Assembly (NCBI GenBank): GCA_028717045.1
Contig: JAQUON010000059.1
Span: 1 to 9,095 of the forward strand
Length of the DNA stretch: 9,095 nt
Origin: Candidatus Omnitrophota bacterium
GTDB taxonomy: Bacteria > Omnitrophota > Gorgyraeia > Gygaellales > Profunditerraquicolaceae
Direction: 5' to 3'
The translations under genes and the position numbers were made by a program. Positions 1-5,007 of this stretch are shown here, piece by piece. A model generated the notes under the pieces. It saw only the letters and a list, made by a program, of their open reading frames with translations. It was not told the DNA's origin and made no database searches. Within the stretch, counting starts at the first letter, position 1. Each line of letters begins with the position of its first letter.

Positions 1-775
1 CCGCCGCATTAATCTGGTCGGCCTTTTCCTTATCGGGGGATATCTTCATTTTTTCTGCTGCCTTCTGGTCGGCGCCGAAGATATCCGCGAGTTTCTGCGT
101 GAAATGGTTGCCTCCTATATGTATATCACGGCTTAAGCGCGGAACGCCGTCCTCAAGTATATCGAGGTTGCTTTCAAGCGCTCCGATATTAAGCAACGCT
201 ATTGCCTTTCCTTTAAGGACATCGGTATCCGCATAATTGAACGTAAACGCATTGATAAGCGCAAGGGCGTCGATATCGATGAAGCGTATCAACAGGTTCA
301 TTGCCTTAAACACCTTAAGCCTCTGCTCAAGCGGCTCTTTTTTAACCGCCGCAACTAATACCAGCATTTTGTTATCGGGCAGGTCCTGCTTCAAGATGCA
401 GCTATCAAGGTTAACCTCGGAAATTGAAAAAGGGATGTGTTTCTGGGCTTCAAATTTCAGGGCCTGCTTTAATTCCTGGGCGTTCATTCTTGGAAATAGT
501 ACGTAGCGCATAATGGTAGGGGCGCCCGATACAGAAATCGTAACCGGTTTTTTTAGGTCTTTGGGGTCGATTATCTTCTTAAACACCTCTTCCAGGTCAA
601 GCTGCTTCTCCTGGAGCGCATACGAGACAAGTTGTACCGCGTTCTTATCCTGCGATAATTTCACGAACTTTATCGAGTTAGAGCCAACGTCTAAGCCTAA
701 TGTAGCCTTGGCTTTGGCCTGTACGCCTTTTTTTTCAAAAATGTGCTGCAACGATAATGGAATAGGTAATTTCAT
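1..775 (-). CDS. pilM: Type IV pilus assembly protein PilM (3' end cut off by window edge)
   Basis: PilM is a cytoplasmic actin-like (FtsA fold) protein. It binds the N-terminal tail of PilN and links the pilus inner-membrane platform to the motor. The reading frame was taken directly from the sequence: 258 codons are visible, against about 350 for the family, and the frame is open at base 1. Seen: the phosphate-1 type motif GLDVGSNSIKFVKL (residues 27-40), the PilM-typical segment VSGAPTIMRYVLFPRM followed by ELKQALKFEAQKHIPF (about 82-116), and later ALLNIGALESNLDIL and PRLSRDIHIGGN. It starts 12 bases after the stop of the PilX/GspK-like gene with only a poor ribosome site, so translation is probably coupled. 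Its place at the end of the minor-pilin run fits a pilMNO operon continuing outside the window. The family call is firm; the C-terminus is unseen. Confidence 0.93.
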   Translation of the reverse strand, partial: MKLPIPLSLQHIFEKKGVQAKAKATLGLDVGSNSIKFVKLSQDKNAVQLVSYALQEKQLDLEEVFKKIIDPKDLKKPVTISVSGAPTIMRYVLFPRMNAQELKQALKFEAQKHIPFSISEVNLDSCILKQDLPDNKMLVLVAAVKKEPLEQRLKVFKAMNLLIRFIDIDALALINAFTFNYADTDVLKGKAIALLNIGALESNLDILEDGVPRLSRDIHIGGNHFTQKLADIFGADQKAAEKMKISPDKEKADQINAA

Positions 776-787
776 CGGTTTTTCTGT

Positions 788-1879
788 TTAAGGATATATT
801 TTATAAGGATTTATGCTTTCCTTCCAGCTCGTAATCTGAATATCCGGCTCAATGTTGAGCCCTTGGATAGAGTCCATATATGCCTGGTTATAGGCTATAT
901 GGGCATTGCCGTTAAGCCTCGCTTCAATACCGGACCAGACTCCTCCGTTTATATTCAGGTTCCCTCCGCCGCCGTTTATCCTGAATTCCCCCCTGGTATA
1001 AATCACCCCGTCTATCGTGCCATTGCCGTTAATAGTCATATCTTCTGTATCGTCGGGATCGGTAATCACATCCCCGACTACCACAAAAAAGCCGCCGACT
1101 GTCCCGATATCGCCGTTGAGTGTTAAATCCCCTTCAAGATACAGGATATTAGGCACCCACTCATCTGCCTCATCAATAGTACCATCGCCATCATTGTCAA
1201 CACCATCGTCTGCGCGCGTGTACCAGAACGTAGAAGGGAAACTCTCTTGCTTATGCTCTACGCGGGTAATCCGGGTGATATCATAAAAATTCCCTTGTGC
1301 CTGGCTCAATATCTTCAATTGCGCAAAGTCAAATCTCGCCAATGGGCTTATGCTGCTATCCTGGGTTGCGGTACCGCTAATGTTATCATGCTCAACATCA
1401 TAATCCCCCGCATAGAGGATATTGCCTGTCACGCTGTACGAATCGCCATTGATATCCAGGTCTCCGGAGGTGTAGATAGCGTTATCGTAGAAATTCGCAG
1501 GGATCTGTTTCTTAATAATAACCCGAACCGAGCGTTGCGCCCTGTAAGGAGCAGCTGCCGGAACATACCCGTATGCAGTAACATTTTTGCATAATTTTGC
1601 GTCGATATACACATTCGCCACGCTGACATTGTAACCGCCGGGCACCGAAATCAAATTACCCTGCCAGATATTAGTCCCTGTGGCATTATAGTTGCTGCGT
1701 AGTTCGTTTTTAGCCCTGTGTATGCCTGCCTCAGCAAGCCAGAACGCCTGTGTCGATTCCGTATACTGCTGTACATAGGTACGCTCTGCAACGCTGCGTA
1801 GTACGATTGCCGCGCCTATCGCGGTCAACACCGCAATCGTGGAAAAAATAAGAATCAAGGCAATACCCTTTTTATTCAT
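788..1879 (-). CDS. PilX/GspK-like minor pilin with calcium-loop motif and Gly/Asn/Asp-rich repeat region
   Basis: A 363-residue prepilin-like protein. The leader MNKKG ends in the Gly needed by prepilin peptidase, followed by a hydrophobic helix (about 6-28). Mature position 5 is Leu, not Glu, as is usual for GspK, the tip pseudopilin of type II secretion. The segment TQAFWLAEAGIHRAKNEL (43-60) is the PilX/GspK N-terminal signature. Residues 225-240 read DGVDNDGDGTIDEADE, a D-x-D-G-D-G-x-I-D-E loop typical of calcium-binding sites. From about 138 on there are recurring GDLDINGD, GDLTLNGD, MTINGNGT, FRINGGGG and LNINGG segments, suggesting a beta-solenoid or bactofilin-like stack. The ATG overlaps the end of the upstream PilW-like gene by 8 bases (ATGAATAA), with AAGG 7 bases before it. 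Likely role: tip or priming subunit of the pilus. Whether it is PilX or GspK cannot be settled from sequence alone. Confidence 0.82.
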   Translation of the reverse strand: MNKKGIALILIFSTIAVLTAIGAAIVLRSVAERTYVQQYTESTQAFWLAEAGIHRAKNELRSNYNATGTNIWQGNLISVPGGYNVSVANVYIDAKLCKNVTAYGYVPAAAPYRAQRSVRVIIKKQIPANFYDNAIYTSGDLDINGDSYSVTGNILYAGDYDVEHDNISGTATQDSSISPLARFDFAQLKILSQAQGNFYDITRITRVEHKQESFPSTFWYTRADDGVDNDGDGTIDEADEWVPNILYLEGDLTLNGDIGTVGGFFVVVGDVITDPDDTEDMTINGNGTIDGVIYTRGEFRINGGGGNLNINGGVWSGIEARLNGNAHIAYNQAYMDSIQGLNIEPDIQITSWKESINPYKIYP

Positions 1880-2411
1880 TTCTTAGCCTTATCTGTTCTT
1901 TTAAAAACCTTACCTCGGTTGCGTTTTCGAGGTTTTGTTTCAAAGGAAAATACAGCCATCTTCCTCTTGCCGGTTTTTCCGCTCTCAATTGTATATCCAC
2001 CACATTGCCAGAACGCGCGAAATTAAGGACCGTAATGTTATGGGCAAGGATCCTGCAGTGGTTTGAGTCCCATACAGAAATACAGTTTGAACCCGTAGGC
2101 TGCTCCCTTACAACCTGCGTGCCGTTTAAGAAATAACTTACCGTGGTATTAGTTGCATTATAAGGCATTTTAAAATCAATCCTGGTACTATTTAAGGTAA
2201 TATTCGTAATCGTGATATTGTTGGCGTACGCCTGCCTCAGCTCCCTCACCATCCCGTCCATCGCGTTACGGGCATATTGCTGTAAATCAAGGATACCCAA
2301 GTCATAATTCCAGGTTTTTTCTCCCACATTCAAAACCAGGAAAATCCCGGAAATCAAAAAAACCAGGAGCACCGCAACTAAAAGCAATTCGATCAGCGTA
2401 AACCCGTTCAT
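1872..2411 (-). CDS. PilW/GspJ-like minor pilin (prepilin)
   Basis: A 179-residue prepilin with a very short leader, MNG, cleaved before FTLIELLL. Glu is at mature position 5 and a hydrophobic helix runs to about residue 28. After the helix comes WNYDLGILDLQQYARNAMDGMVRELRQA, the helix style of PilW/GspJ proteins (QxxRxAMDxMxRELR). The remainder is beta-rich with two cysteines (110, 119) that could form a disulfide. It contains eight N-x-S/T sequons (N65, 70, 74, 85, 88, 96, 125, 163), a high count for 179 residues. The start lies 4 bases after the stop of the PilV-like gene with no good ribosome site (CGATAATGCC precedes ATG), so it depends on coupling. Probable role: minor pilin of the initiation/tip complex with its two neighbours. 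Confidence 0.82.
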   Translation of the reverse strand: MNGFTLIELLLVAVLLVFLISGIFLVLNVGEKTWNYDLGILDLQQYARNAMDGMVRELRQAYANNITITNITLNSTRIDFKMPYNATNTTVSYFLNGTQVVREQPTGSNCISVWDSNHCRILAHNITVLNFARSGNVVDIQLRAEKPARGRWLYFPLKQNLENATEVRFLKEQIRLRNE

Positions 2412-2415
2412 GGCA

Positions 2416-2811
2416 TTATCGGCTGAATAAGGTTTCTAGGGTAACGTTTTTTGTCCCTGCAGTCTGGCCCTTGCTCTGCCAGAAGACCCTTACCCGCACA
2501 TCCAAAGGGTCGGTGCCTGAGCAATTAGTAGCGATCAGCTCGTTTCTCAGCGGCGTTAAGCCGTGGGACTCTATTACCGCGCTGCTCCAGCTCCACGTCC
2601 CGTTCTGAATCCTTGTGCTCATCAATTCAAACGCAGTATTCTTAATATCCTCAAGCACATACTGTGCATGGCCTACGGCAATGCCCGTATTGCGGTTGTT
2701 CTCATTCAGAAAAAGGCAATTTACAAAAAGAACGAGCAGGCTGGTTAACGCAAAAGCCAAAATCGCAGCTGCCAAAAGCAGCTCTGCCAGGGTAAAACCC
2801 TTGGGCTTCAT
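2416..2811 (-). CDS. PilV/GspI-like minor pilin (prepilin)
   Basis: A prepilin of 131 residues, starting at the ATG that gives MKPKG followed by FTLAELLLAAAILAFAL. A longer reading from 2847 would add 12 residues, but the 2811 start gives a standard leader and has AGGAG 8 bases upstream. That ribosome site lies in the end of the previous gene, with a single base between stop and start (TAAGATG). Glu is at mature position 5, there is no proline at position 22, and the A-I-L-A-F core matches PilV/GspI. The helix is followed by NENNRNTGIAVGHAQYVLEDIKN, again like PilV. The C-terminal part is a short beta domain with one free-looking Cys next to NCS. It lies second in the minor-pilin run, the position of GspI in type II secretion operons. 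Confidence 0.8.
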   Translation of the reverse strand: MKPKGFTLAELLLAAAILAFALTSLLVLFVNCLFLNENNRNTGIAVGHAQYVLEDIKNTAFELMSTRIQNGTWSWSSAVIESHGLTPLRNELIATNCSGTDPLDVRVRVFWQSKGQTAGTKNVTLETLFSR

Positions 2812-2812
2812 C

Positions 2813-3232
2813 TTACTCTCTCCTGCGGCAGTCTTCCGAAGAAACAATCCCTCCAGTAATAATGGTAAAACTCTTTTCGCCGCTGAACATACATTTTACC
2901 GGAGCCGCCTGACAGCTGTAGCCTGAAGGATCAAGCCGGTCGCAACCGTATTCGTATCCTTTTACCGAGTCAAAACTTGTGTAATCTTTCTCCAGGTACG
3001 CAGGATTAGTTTCAACGAGAACGGATAAATTCGCAGGGTATGTATCCTTATGGTCCTTAGCATAATTTTCCAGCGCAGCCGAGACCAGCTTCACGGTATT
3101 TGACGCATCCGCTTCATTCTGCGCAACATTAATCTTGATAATCTGGCCTATCGCAATCCTTAAAAGCAAGGATATCGCTGCGATGCTGATCATTACGACG
3201 ATAAGGCTTAATCCCCTGTTGGCGCCATGCAT
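2813..3232 (-). CDS. Pilin paralogue lacking Glu5 and Pro22 (atypical minor pilin)
   Basis: A 139-residue protein whose C-terminal half clearly matches the other three pilins here: NPAYLEKDYT, GYEYGC, GYSCQAAPVKC, SFTIITGG and a final Cys. The N-terminus is unusual. The leader MHGANRG is followed by LSLIVVMISIAA, with Val at mature position 5 where pilins have Glu, and Gly at position 22 where the others have Pro. Arg25 sits inside the hydrophobic helix. Cysteines at 97, 107, 114 and 135 could make two disulfides. There is only one N-x-S/T sequon, against five to eight in its paralogues. The ATG has a strong AAGGAGAG ribosome site 9 bases upstream. It opens the minor-pilin/pilM operon in the slot that GspH holds in type II systems. 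It could be a specialised cap subunit, or a duplicate drifting away from pilin function; the intact frame and good ribosome site favour the former. Confidence 0.78.
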   Translation of the reverse strand: MHGANRGLSLIVVMISIAAISLLLRIAIGQIIKINVAQNEADASNTVKLVSAALENYAKDHKDTYPANLSVLVETNPAYLEKDYTSFDSVKGYEYGCDRLDPSGYSCQAAPVKCMFSGEKSFTIITGGIVSSEDCRRRE

Positions 3233-3261
3233 GGATCAACTCTCCTTAAAAGAATAAAAGT

Positions 3262-3289
3262 ATTTTATCATAAATAAATATGAATACAA
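3262..3289 (-). promoter_or_regulatory. Possible promoter of the minor-pilin/pilM operon
   Basis: On the minus strand TTGTAT (3289-3284) and TAAAAT (3267-3262) are separated by 16 bases, about 30 bases upstream of the ATG at 3232. The -10 is one mismatch from consensus; the -35 matches only in TTG. Since a terminator follows the upstream pilin gene, a promoter is expected here. The region is AT-rich, so a chance match is possible. Confidence 0.4.
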
Positions 3290-3308
3290 TAATAAACTGT
3301 TATTTTGC

Positions 3309-3320
3309 ATGTACGTACAT
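3309..3320. promoter_or_regulatory. 12-base perfect palindrome, possible operator
   Basis: ATGTACGTACAT reads the same on both strands. It lies in the gap between the major-pilin terminator and the minor-pilin operon, about 20 bases upstream of the proposed -35. A dimeric regulator could bind here. No known operator consensus is matched with confidence. Confidence 0.25.
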
Positions 3321-3351
3321 AAAACAAAAACTCTCTATTTTCCGCTGCCTG

Positions 3352-3392
3352 TAAAATTAAAGCCCCGTACCTACACTAAAGTAGGTACGGGG
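3352..3392 (-). terminator. Intrinsic terminator after the major pilin gene
   Basis: A perfect 12-base stem (CCCCGTACCTAC pairing with GTAGGTACGGGG, 3363-3392) with a 6-base loop. On the minus strand it is followed by CTTTAATTTTA. It begins 27 bases after the pilin stop codon. It would end most pilin transcripts and keep the downstream minor pilins at a lower level, as expected for a major subunit. Confidence 0.88.
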
Positions 3393-3419
3393 AAAATCCG
3401 TAAGTTGTAGTATAAAAGA

Positions 3420-3839
3420 CTATGGACACGCAGGAGCTGTCGCGCTACCAACTGCTGACGTATTCATAACCGCACCCGTGCAGATGGCGAATGACCTGGT
3501 ACCTGTCTGGTTAATGGTAGCAGGGGTTGCGTTGCACACATACGAAGTTGCGGTAAAATTACAGGTAAAGTTATACCCTTGCCTCGTACCATTGGTATAG
3601 TTTTCGTTTAGATACGCAGGATTAGCGGTCAACATGTCTCCTATGCTGGTCGGATACGATCCGGCATTTGCCGAAGCATAAGATTCAGCAGCGGTTGCAA
3701 TCGTCTTAAGCGTAGCCTGTGCGGTGGATTCATTGGCGTTTACTCTTGCGCGCAACAGGTTAGGTATGGCGATTGCCGCCAACAATGCGATAATAGCCAC
3801 AACGATCATGATTTCAACGAGCGTAAAACCTTTTCTCAT
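3420..3839 (-). CDS. pilA: Major type IV pilin (PilA-like / GspG-like prepilin)
   Basis: A 139-residue prepilin: leader MRKG, then the canonical FTLVEIMIVVAIIALLAAIAIPNLL with Glu at mature position 5 and Pro at 22. The helix continues through RARVNANESTAQATLKTIATAAESYA. The globular part has NPAYLNENYT and GYNFTC, with four cysteines (93, 102, 120, 138). Compared with its paralogues, the Cys usually after 'TP..' is missing and one is gained in FAIC, so pairing may be conserved at a new place. Eight N-x-S/T sequons are present (N36, 80, 83, 90, 94, 103, 110, 126). It is preceded by AAGGGGG about 11 bases from ATG and by a long leader. Its own promoters, riboswitch and terminator mark it as the separately controlled, abundant fibre subunit. 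A role as a type II secretion major pseudopilin is possible, but PilM nearby favours a pilus. Confidence 0.9.
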   Translation of the reverse strand: MRKGFTLVEIMIVVAIIALLAAIAIPNLLRARVNANESTAQATLKTIATAAESYASANAGSYPTSIGDMLTANPAYLNENYTNGTRQGYNFTCNFTATSYVCNATPATINQTGTRSFAICTGAVMNTSAVGSATAPACP

Positions 3840-3983
3840 CTTTCCAATACCCCCTTTCCAGGTAAGATTGACTTACGGCATTACTCTCTTATTCTTTATC
3901 ACTAGCTTTATACTAGTTAAATTATAACTTATTGCTGTTCCTTGAGTTCCAAAGAATAAGATTTCCTGCCAGTCCCCTGATAT
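3840..3983 (-). other. 5' leader of the major pilin mRNA
   Basis: About 144 AT-rich bases between the predicted start of the second promoter and the pilin ATG, with no open frame of note. Two small inverted repeats are visible: ACTAG/CTAGT (3917-3901, 7-base loop) and GTAAG/CTTAC (3876-3862, 5-base loop), the latter just before the ribosome site. They may stabilise the message or tune translation; no known motif is recognised. Confidence 0.4.
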
Positions 3984-3990
3984 TTAGAAC

Positions 3991-4019
3991 TTTATATCAC
4001 CTCCTTTCCCTCTTGTCAA
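3991..4019 (-). promoter_or_regulatory. Second sigma-70 type promoter (P2) of the major pilin
   Basis: Minus strand TTGACA (4019-4014, perfect -35), a 17-base spacer and TATAAA (3996-3991, one mismatch). The start is predicted near 3984. It lies downstream of the riboswitch terminator, so transcripts from it would escape c-di-GMP control. The spacer contains AGGAGGTGA, a strong Shine-Dalgarno-like stretch with no start codon after it. Confidence 0.72.
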
Positions 4020-4033
4020 GTAAAATTTCTCCT

Positions 4034-4107
4034 AAAAATAAGAAACCTATTCTCCATTCAGGCAATAATCTGCCTCCCTTTCTTTTTTAAAGGGGGAAGA
4101 ATAGGTT
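4034..4107 (-). terminator. Branched terminator-like expression platform of the riboswitch
   Basis: On the minus strand AACCTATTCT (4107-4098) pairs perfectly with AGAATAGGTT (4053-4044), followed by TCTTATTTTT. The outer 10-base stem encloses two inner hairpins, CCCTTT/AAAGGG (4094-4076) and AGGCA/TGCCT (4075-4060). It starts 12 bases after the aptamer's closing helix. The U-rich tail supports termination; the branched interior is unusual for an intrinsic terminator. GAATGG at 4059-4054 could alternatively pair with CCATTC of the aptamer, and the aptamer's AGAATGG with CCTATTCT of the stem, giving possible antiterminator pairings. The switch direction (on or off with ligand) cannot be read reliably. 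Confidence 0.65.
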
Positions 4108-4119
4108 CGAGTTCTTTTC

Positions 4120-4266
4120 ACTGGCAACTGGCTACCCTCAAAGCGCTTCGTTACTTTTCACGCCCCGGGGCCCTTTAGTTTTGCGGCTTAAGCGTTATAG
4201 ATAAAGACATGCGTTAAGCCGGGTAAAGACCCGTCCCATTCTTACGAATGGTTTGCCTTTTTCAGT
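4120..4266 (-). ncRNA. Cyclic-di-GMP-I (GEMM-I) riboswitch aptamer with a 48-base insertion
   Basis: Minus strand, 147 bases. Class hallmarks seen in order: GGCAAACC; hairpin CCATTC-GTAA-GAATGG with a GNRA loop (4253-4238 region); GGGAC; GCAAAACTAAAGGGCC (matching the class pattern GCAAAGCUACAGGGCC); and GGTAGCCAGTTGCC near the 3' end (class pattern AGCCAGGUUGCC). ACTG (4266-4263) and CAGT (4123-4120) can close the aptamer. The second arm can pair CTA/TAG and CCC/GGG around an AAGGG bulge, the usual layout. By alignment to the V. cholerae Vc2 aptamer, the ligand-contact G20 and A47 are present; G20 favours c-di-GMP over cGAMP. Between GGGAC and GCAAA there are 48 extra bases (4232-4185) forming GGGT/ACCC and GGCTTAA/TTAAGCC hairpins. 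It sits at the start of a transcript made from a near-consensus promoter, upstream of the major pilin gene, a sensible c-di-GMP target. Ligand binding is inferred. Confidence 0.85.
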
Positions 4267-4287
4267 TACGCCTAATTGTCAACAATA

Positions 4288-4316
4288 AGTATACCACTTC
4301 GTGCAGGGATTGTCAA
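4288..4316 (-). promoter_or_regulatory. Sigma-70 type promoter (P1) driving the riboswitch transcript
   Basis: Minus strand TTGACA (4316-4311, perfect), a 17-base spacer, TATACT (4293-4288, one mismatch). The predicted start near 4280 lies about 14 bases before the aptamer's closing helix, the expected position for a riboswitch leader. Overlapping the start is ATTGTTGACAAT, a 5-base inverted repeat that could be an operator or a 5' hairpin. Confidence 0.85.
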
Positions 4317-4320
4317 GATA

Positions 4321-4380
4321 GAGCGTACAGAAAGGCTAAGGATGAGGCTTAGGTTAAGTAAGACTATGGATATATGTAAA
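4321..4380. other. Spacer between repeat element and P1, nothing clear
   Basis: Sixty bases with no open frame and no recognised motif. A weak CTAAG/CTTAG inverted repeat is visible around 4336-4352. Confidence 0.3.
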
Positions 4381-4511
4381 TCCTAAGCACTAAATCCTAA
4401 ATTCTAAACAAATCATAATGCTTCAAATCCCAACAGGGTCGATGGTCTATGGACTATAGACTATTGACTATCGACCCTGAGAATAGGCATTTGGTATTAT
4501 TTGTTTAGGAT
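4381..4511. repeat. Concentric imperfect palindrome built from heptamer repeats (MITE-like or STRR-like)
   Basis: Two nested inverted repeats share one centre near 4456. The inner arms are CAGGGTCGAT (4434-4443) and ATCGACCCTG (4470-4479), perfect. The outer arms 4401-4416 and 4496-4511 match in 14 of 16 bases. The sequence also has a 7-base period: TCCTAAG, CACTAAA, TCCTAAA, TTCTAAA (4381-4408), and GTCGATG, GTCTATG, GACTATA, GACTATT, GACTATC, GACCCTG (4438-4479). No coding capacity. Intergenic repeats of this kind recur in some uncultured bacterial genomes (recalled, not searched). It separates the pilin pair from the riboswitch unit. Confidence 0.75.
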
Positions 4512-4531
4512 TTGTCGAATAGTTTGTTTTT

Positions 4532-4559
4532 ACGCAATACGCTATACGCTATACGCTAT
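4532..4559. repeat. Heptamer tandem repeat ACGCTAT (four units)
   Basis: ACGCAAT followed by three exact ACGCTAT units, ending 12 bases before the stop codon of the neighbouring pilin gene (at 4572). It is a third heptamer family in the same gap, beside those in the palindrome. Likely slipped-strand derived. Confidence 0.8.
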
Positions 4560-4571
4560 ACTACTACACCA

Positions 4572-4988
4572 CTACGTACAGTTTGTAATATTTAAAGCCG
4601 TGCGTACGGTAGTATTGGTAGTAATGAGGAAGATTTTGATTCCGGTGAGATTGCAGGAGACAGGAGCGCCTCTCGCTGAATAACCCGTGCCTACGATATC
4701 CGGTGCCGTGTAAGTAAAAGTATACCCGTGCTGGGGCTTGAGGGAATAATTTTCTTCAAGATATCGGGGAGTCGAAGAAGTCAGATTTATAATATTGGAG
4801 GCATATACTCCGTTATGGGCGAATGCGTATGTCTCGGCAGCAACGGAAATCTTCTGAACAATAGCCCTGGCAGCAGCTTCGTTACTGTTGATCCGTATGC
4901 GCAGCAGGCGGGGCACAGCGATAGAAAACAATATCGCGATAATAACCACTGCCACAAATACCTCTACCAGTGTCAGGCCTTTTTTCAT
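4572..4988 (-). CDS. Type IV pilin paralogue with a single Cys pair
   Basis: A 138-residue prepilin: leader MKKG, then LTLVEVFVAVVIIAILFSIAVPRLL, with Glu at mature position 5 and Pro at 22. The helix continues as RIRINSNEAAARAIVQKISVAAETYA. The C-terminal domain keeps the local family block PRYLEENYS, HGYTFTY, GYSARGAPVSC. It lacks the first two of the four family cysteines together and keeps the last two (112, 137), as expected if the family makes two separate disulfides. Six N-x-S/T sequons (N68, 80, 113, 125, 133, 136). AAGGAG lies 8 bases before the ATG, in a 19-base gap after the previous pilin gene, so the two are co-transcribed. No clear terminator follows, only repeats. Probably a minor or alternative pilin subunit. 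Confidence 0.86.
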   Translation of the reverse strand: MKKGLTLVEVFVAVVIIAILFSIAVPRLLRIRINSNEAAARAIVQKISVAAETYAFAHNGVYASNIINLTSSTPRYLEENYSLKPQHGYTFTYTAPDIVGTGYSARGAPVSCNLTGIKIFLITTNTTVRTALNITNCT

Positions 4989-5007
4989 ACCTTACTCCTT
5001 TTTGTGC

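Noticed and set aside
237..791. Plus-strand open frames opposite pilM
   Set aside because: The minus strand encodes an unmistakable PilM over the same bases; the plus-strand translations have no recognisable features and are shadows.
2812..2847. Longer start for the PilV-like gene (MFLRKTAAGESK extension)
   Set aside because: It would overlap the end of the previous gene and spoil the standard short prepilin leader; the start at 2811 has AGGAG at 8 bases.
3917..3926. Third -10-like element (TATAAT) in the pilin leader
   Set aside because: The expected -35 position reads GAACTC; two much better promoters lie upstream.
4162..4171. GCCCCGGGGC self-complementary stretch as a regulatory palindrome
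   Set aside because: It lies inside the riboswitch second arm, where its halves pair with other parts of the aptamer, so it does not need a separate explanation.
4185..4232. Reading the riboswitch insertion as a second, tandem aptamer
   Set aside because: It has no GGCAAA, GNRA hairpin or GCAAA of its own; it is only two hairpins.
4270..4281. Second TTGACA just after P1 as another -35
   Set aside because: The bases 16-18 downstream fall in the aptamer's GAAAAAGGC and do not form a -10; it is better read as part of a small inverted repeat at the start site.
4381..4559. CRISPR array
   Set aside because: The repeats are 7 bases long and contiguous, with no spacers of constant length.
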